Source: an uncultured Polynucleobacter sp.
GTDB lineage: Bacteria > Pseudomonadota > Gammaproteobacteria > Burkholderiales > Burkholderiaceae
Assembly (NCBI GenBank): GCA_937996825.1
Contig: CALKUJ010000109.1
Span: 1-16,363, forward strand
Direction: 5' to 3'
Length of the DNA: 16,363 bases
The first letter of the stretch is position 1. Every line of letters begins with the position of its first letter. Below the pieces are notes generated by a model. It ran no database searches, was not told where the DNA came from, and saw only the letters and a list, made by a program, of their open reading frames with translations. Positions 14,318-16,363 of this stretch are shown piece after piece. The position numbers and the translations under genes are program-made.

Positions 14318-14974
14318 ATGTCTGATAATAAAAAATTCTTCTCTCACAACACGCTAGAAACCAATGCGGGTTGGTTGATTGTGATGACAATATTTGTTGT
14401 GGCGATTGCTGGTTTGGTACAAATCGTGCCTTTATTTTTCCAGCATTCAACCACTAAACCAGCTGAAGGGGTTGTGCCATTCTCAGCACTTCGTTTGGCT
14501 GGTCGTGATGTCTATCAGCGCGAAGGCTGTTTAGGTTGCCATTCACAGCACATTCGTACATTGCGTTCTGAGACTGAGCGCTATGGTCCGTATTCAGTGG
14601 CTGGAGAATCTGTGTTTGACCATCCGTTCTTATGGGGTTCTAAGCGCACAGGCCCAGATTTAGCGCGTGTGGGTGGTCGTTATTCTGATGACTGGCACCG
14701 TATTCACTTGCGCAATCCTCGCGATGTCGTGCCTGAATCAAATATGCCTGGCTACCCATGGTTAGCTAAAGCACCAGCCAGCAATGTGGGTGATATTTCT
14801 GCTCACATGAGAGCCCTTAGTCGTTTAGGTGTTCCTTATACAGAGGAGCAAATTGCCAATGGTCCTAAAGAGCTAGAAGGTAAAACTGAAGAGGATGCTT
14901 TGATTGCTTATTTGCAAGGTTTGGGAACCAATCGCCGTGCGGTTGATCCTGTAAAAACAACAGCAAGTCAGTAA
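14318..14974 (+). CDS. ccoO: cbb3-type cytochrome c oxidase subunit II, CcoO
   Basis: This membrane-anchored monoheme cytochrome c (218 residues) passes electrons from CcoP to CcoN. It has one N-terminal transmembrane helix (about 18-40). The heme c site CLGCH (C71, C74, H75) lies in the family motif REGCLGCHSQHIR, with axial Met143 in SNMPGYPW. TGPDLARVGGRYSDDWHRIHLRNPR is the highly conserved central block of CcoO. It follows ccoN by 17 bases, with AAGGAG upstream of the ATG. Confidence 0.97.
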   Translation: MSDNKKFFSHNTLETNAGWLIVMTIFVVAIAGLVQIVPLFFQHSTTKPAEGVVPFSALRLAGRDVYQREGCLGCHSQHIRTLRSETERYGPYSVAGESVFDHPFLWGSKRTGPDLARVGGRYSDDWHRIHLRNPRDVVPESNMPGYPWLAKAPASNVGDISAHMRALSRLGVPYTEEQIANGPKELEGKTEEDALIAYLQGLGTNRRAVDPVKTTASQ

Positions 14975-14993
14975 TTTCGATAAAGAGAGAGCA

Positions 14994-15170
14994 ATGGAAA
15001 ATATTGTGCCTTACCTATCAGCAACATCGACCATTTTAGGTTTGGTGTTCTTTGTGGGCATCGTGTGGTGGGCTTGGTCTGCTAACCGCAAAGCTGCTAA
15101 TGATGAGTCAGCGCAATTGCCATTCAATCTCCCGGATGAATACAAGAAGGAAAATAAGGATCAATCATGA
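14994..15170 (+). CDS. ccoQ: cbb3-type cytochrome c oxidase subunit IV, CcoQ
   Basis: A short gene of 58 codons, starting ATGGAAAATATTGTG and ending with TGA at 15168-15170. The product (MENIVPYLSATSTILGLVFF...) has one transmembrane helix (about 9-29). A basic, polar cytoplasmic tail ends NLPDEYKKENKDQS. This is the size and form of CcoQ/FixQ, which stabilises the interaction of CcoP with the CcoNO core. The position between ccoO and ccoP is diagnostic. Its stop overlaps the ccoP start by 4 bases (ATGA). Only a weak AGAGAG ribosome site is seen upstream. Confidence 0.9.
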   Translation: MENIVPYLSATSTILGLVFFVGIVWWAWSANRKAANDESAQLPFNLPDEYKKENKDQS

Positions 15171-16090
15171 GTGATTTTTTCAATGGTGGGTGGGGCGTTT
15201 ATATTGCCGTTGTAACAGCTGTTGGCATTATTTGGTGTCTGTATCTTTTGTTCTCACAACGCAAAACCAATGTCACCTATAAACCCGATGGTTCTGTAGC
15301 AGATACTGGCCATGTTTGGGATGATGATTTACGTGAATTAAATAATCCATTGCCACGCTGGTGGATGTGGATGTTTTTGTTGTCATGCGTCTTCGGTGTT
15401 GTCTATTTGGTTTTGTACCCAGGAATGGGGGCTTACGAGGGCACCTTGGGTTACACCACACGCAATGCGCATGAATCATCTGTGGCTCAAGCCAATGAGC
15501 AGTTAAAGCCAGTTTACGCAAAATACATGAGCATGGATGCTAAGCAGGTAGCTGCTGATCCTGCTGCTCGCGAAATGGGTCAACGTCTTTTCTTGAACCA
15601 TTGTGCTCAATGCCATGGTTCGGATGCGGGCGGCTCTAAAGGCTTTCCTAATTTGGCAGACACTGATTGGTTATACGGTGGTGACACCCAAGACATCAAG
15701 CAAACATTGATCGCTGGTCGTGCTGGTGTGATGCCAGCCTTTGCTCATCTTGAGAGTGTTCAAGTATCTGATGTGGCTAATTATGTTCGTAGTCTATCTG
15801 GTTTAGCAGCTGATCAAATCAAGGTGGGTCGTGGCGCAGAAGTTTACAAATCAAATTGTGCCGCTTGTCATGGTGCTGAAGGTAAGGGTATGGCTGCTAT
15901 GGGCGCACCTAACTTGACCGATAAAGTTTGGTTGTATGGTGGCTCAGAGGCAACCATCATTGAAACAGTATCAAAAGGGCGTAATGGCAAGATGCCGGCC
16001 CATGAAACTATTTTGACGCCAGAAAAAATTCATTTGTTAACGGCTTACGTTTGGGGTTTATCAAACGTTAAAGATAAAACTAGCAAATAA
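15167..16090 (+). CDS. ccoP: cbb3-type cytochrome c oxidase subunit III, diheme CcoP
   Basis: CcoP accepts electrons from soluble cytochromes c and passes them to CcoO. The 307-residue product has two N-terminal transmembrane helices (about 9-28 and 65-86), joined by the cytoplasmic loop with HVWDDDLRELNNPLPRWW, the CcoP signature. The two periplasmic cytochrome c domains have CAQCH (C146, C149, H150) and CAACH (C231, C234, H235). The likely axial Met residues are Met189 (GVMPAF) and Met276 (GKMPAH). Having two N-terminal helices rather than one is a known CcoP variant. The start is fixed by the overlap with ccoQ, with AAGGA upstream. The stop TAA shares its last base with the ccoG ATG (TAATG), so coupling is likely. 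Confidence 0.97.
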   Translation: MSDFFNGGWGVYIAVVTAVGIIWCLYLLFSQRKTNVTYKPDGSVADTGHVWDDDLRELNNPLPRWWMWMFLLSCVFGVVYLVLYPGMGAYEGTLGYTTRNAHESSVAQANEQLKPVYAKYMSMDAKQVAADPAAREMGQRLFLNHCAQCHGSDAGGSKGFPNLADTDWLYGGDTQDIKQTLIAGRAGVMPAFAHLESVQVSDVANYVRSLSGLAADQIKVGRGAEVYKSNCAACHGAEGKGMAAMGAPNLTDKVWLYGGSEATIIETVSKGRNGKMPAHETILTPEKIHLLTAYVWGLSNVKDKTSK

Positions 16091-16363
16091 TGTCAAATGA
16101 TTTTCTGGTAGACGACAGTTGCTCACAAAATACAGTTGAGTTATCTCTCTACGAAGTAAGGCGCAAGATTTACCCCCGCTCAGTGAGCGGGGTTTTTGCC
16201 AAGTGGCGTTTGATATTAGTGCTTGCTACACAACTGCTGTTCTACGGTTTGCCATGGTTGGAGTGGGGTACGCGGCAAGCGGTTTTGTTTGATCTTGAGG
16301 CACGCCGCTTTTATATTTTTGGCTTGGTGCTGTACCCGCAAGACTTCATTTACTTGACGGGCT
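16090..16363 (+). CDS. ccoG: CcoG/RdxA-type cbb3 oxidase accessory protein, N-terminal part
   Basis: The gene is cut by the right edge after 91 codons. CcoG is a membrane-bound ferredoxin-like protein with two 4Fe-4S clusters that helps copper delivery to cbb3 oxidase, acting as a Cu(II) reductase. The visible part matches the family: LYEVRRKIYPRSVSGVFAKWR (20-40), the first transmembrane helix (about 41-56), then the highly conserved PWLEWGTRQAVLFDLEARRFYIFGL and PQDFIYLTG. The cluster-binding Cys motifs lie beyond the window. Its ATG overlaps the ccoP stop (TAATG). Codons 29-36 form a perfect intrinsic terminator, an odd thing to find inside a coding region. Confidence 0.93.
   Translation, partial: MSNDFLVDDSCSQNTVELSLYEVRRKIYPRSVSGVFAKWRLILVLATQLLFYGLPWLEWGTRQAVLFDLEARRFYIFGLVLYPQDFIYLTG
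16174..16197 (+). terminator. Intrinsic terminator inside the ccoG coding sequence
   Basis: CCCCGCTC (16174-16181), loop AGT and GAGCGGGG (16185-16192) make a perfect 8-bp GC-rich stem followed directly by TTTTT (16193-16197). It lies 84 bases into ccoG and encodes P29 to F36 (the conserved PRxVSGxF segment). By form it is a full rho-independent terminator for the ccoNOQP transcript. Whether it works while ribosomes translate ccoG is unknown. Confidence 0.6.

Overview
The window looks like a piece of chromosome from a free-living betaproteobacterium of the Burkholderiales, most like the small freshwater Polynucleobacter-type genomes. The reasons are the moderate GC content, the tight spacing with ATGA overlaps, and the gene families and arrangement (yejABEF next to fabI, an orphan FbpA-type iron protein, a complete cbb3 oxidase locus). 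The genus is an inference from gene style; no marker gene here proves it. No mobile element, CRISPR array or prophage gene is visible, and no stretch of more than about 100 bases lacks a feature.

Left part (1-1647, minus strand): the N-terminal part of a DUF748/AsmA-like membrane-anchored protein, a small YciI-family protein, a serine tRNA (anticodon GGA) with its own intrinsic terminator, and fabI, the enoyl-ACP reductase of fatty acid synthesis. The tRNA is odd because its acceptor stem does not pair properly.

Middle part (1668-7982, plus strand): a four-gene operon yejA-yejB-yejE-yejF, joined by 4-base ATGA overlaps, encodes a complete peptide ABC importer. It is followed by an exported NlpC/P60 peptidoglycan endopeptidase with its own strong promoter. 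Both promoters sit so close to the start codons that the mRNAs should be leaderless or nearly so. A cell-wall hydrolase beside a peptide importer suggests, without proving, a link to recovery of wall peptides.

Iron/lipid junction (8025-10019): a Tat-exported lipoprotein of the patatin phospholipase family (minus) and an FbpA/FutA-type periplasmic iron-binding protein (plus) are divergent, with start codons that touch as CATATG. A near-perfect Fur box lies inside the first codons of the patatin gene, in front of fbpA. Iron control is therefore likely for fbpA and possible for both.

Right part (10047-16363, plus strand): the cbb3 cytochrome oxidase locus in the order ccoI (copper-exporting P-type ATPase), ccoS, ccoN, ccoO, ccoQ, ccoP, ccoG (cut by the window end). 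CcoN, CcoO and CcoP with CcoQ form the high-affinity oxidase used at low oxygen; CcoI and CcoS supply copper and maturation, and CcoG is a membrane ferredoxin-like copper reductase. The ccoN promoter has an FNR/Anr box placed exactly as in class II oxygen-responsive promoters. A perfect intrinsic terminator is written into codons 29-36 of ccoG, which could separate oxidase structural genes from ccoG. ccoI also contains an A8 slippery run whose -1 frame encodes a short, strikingly Cys/His-rich tail; this is the most speculative observation here.
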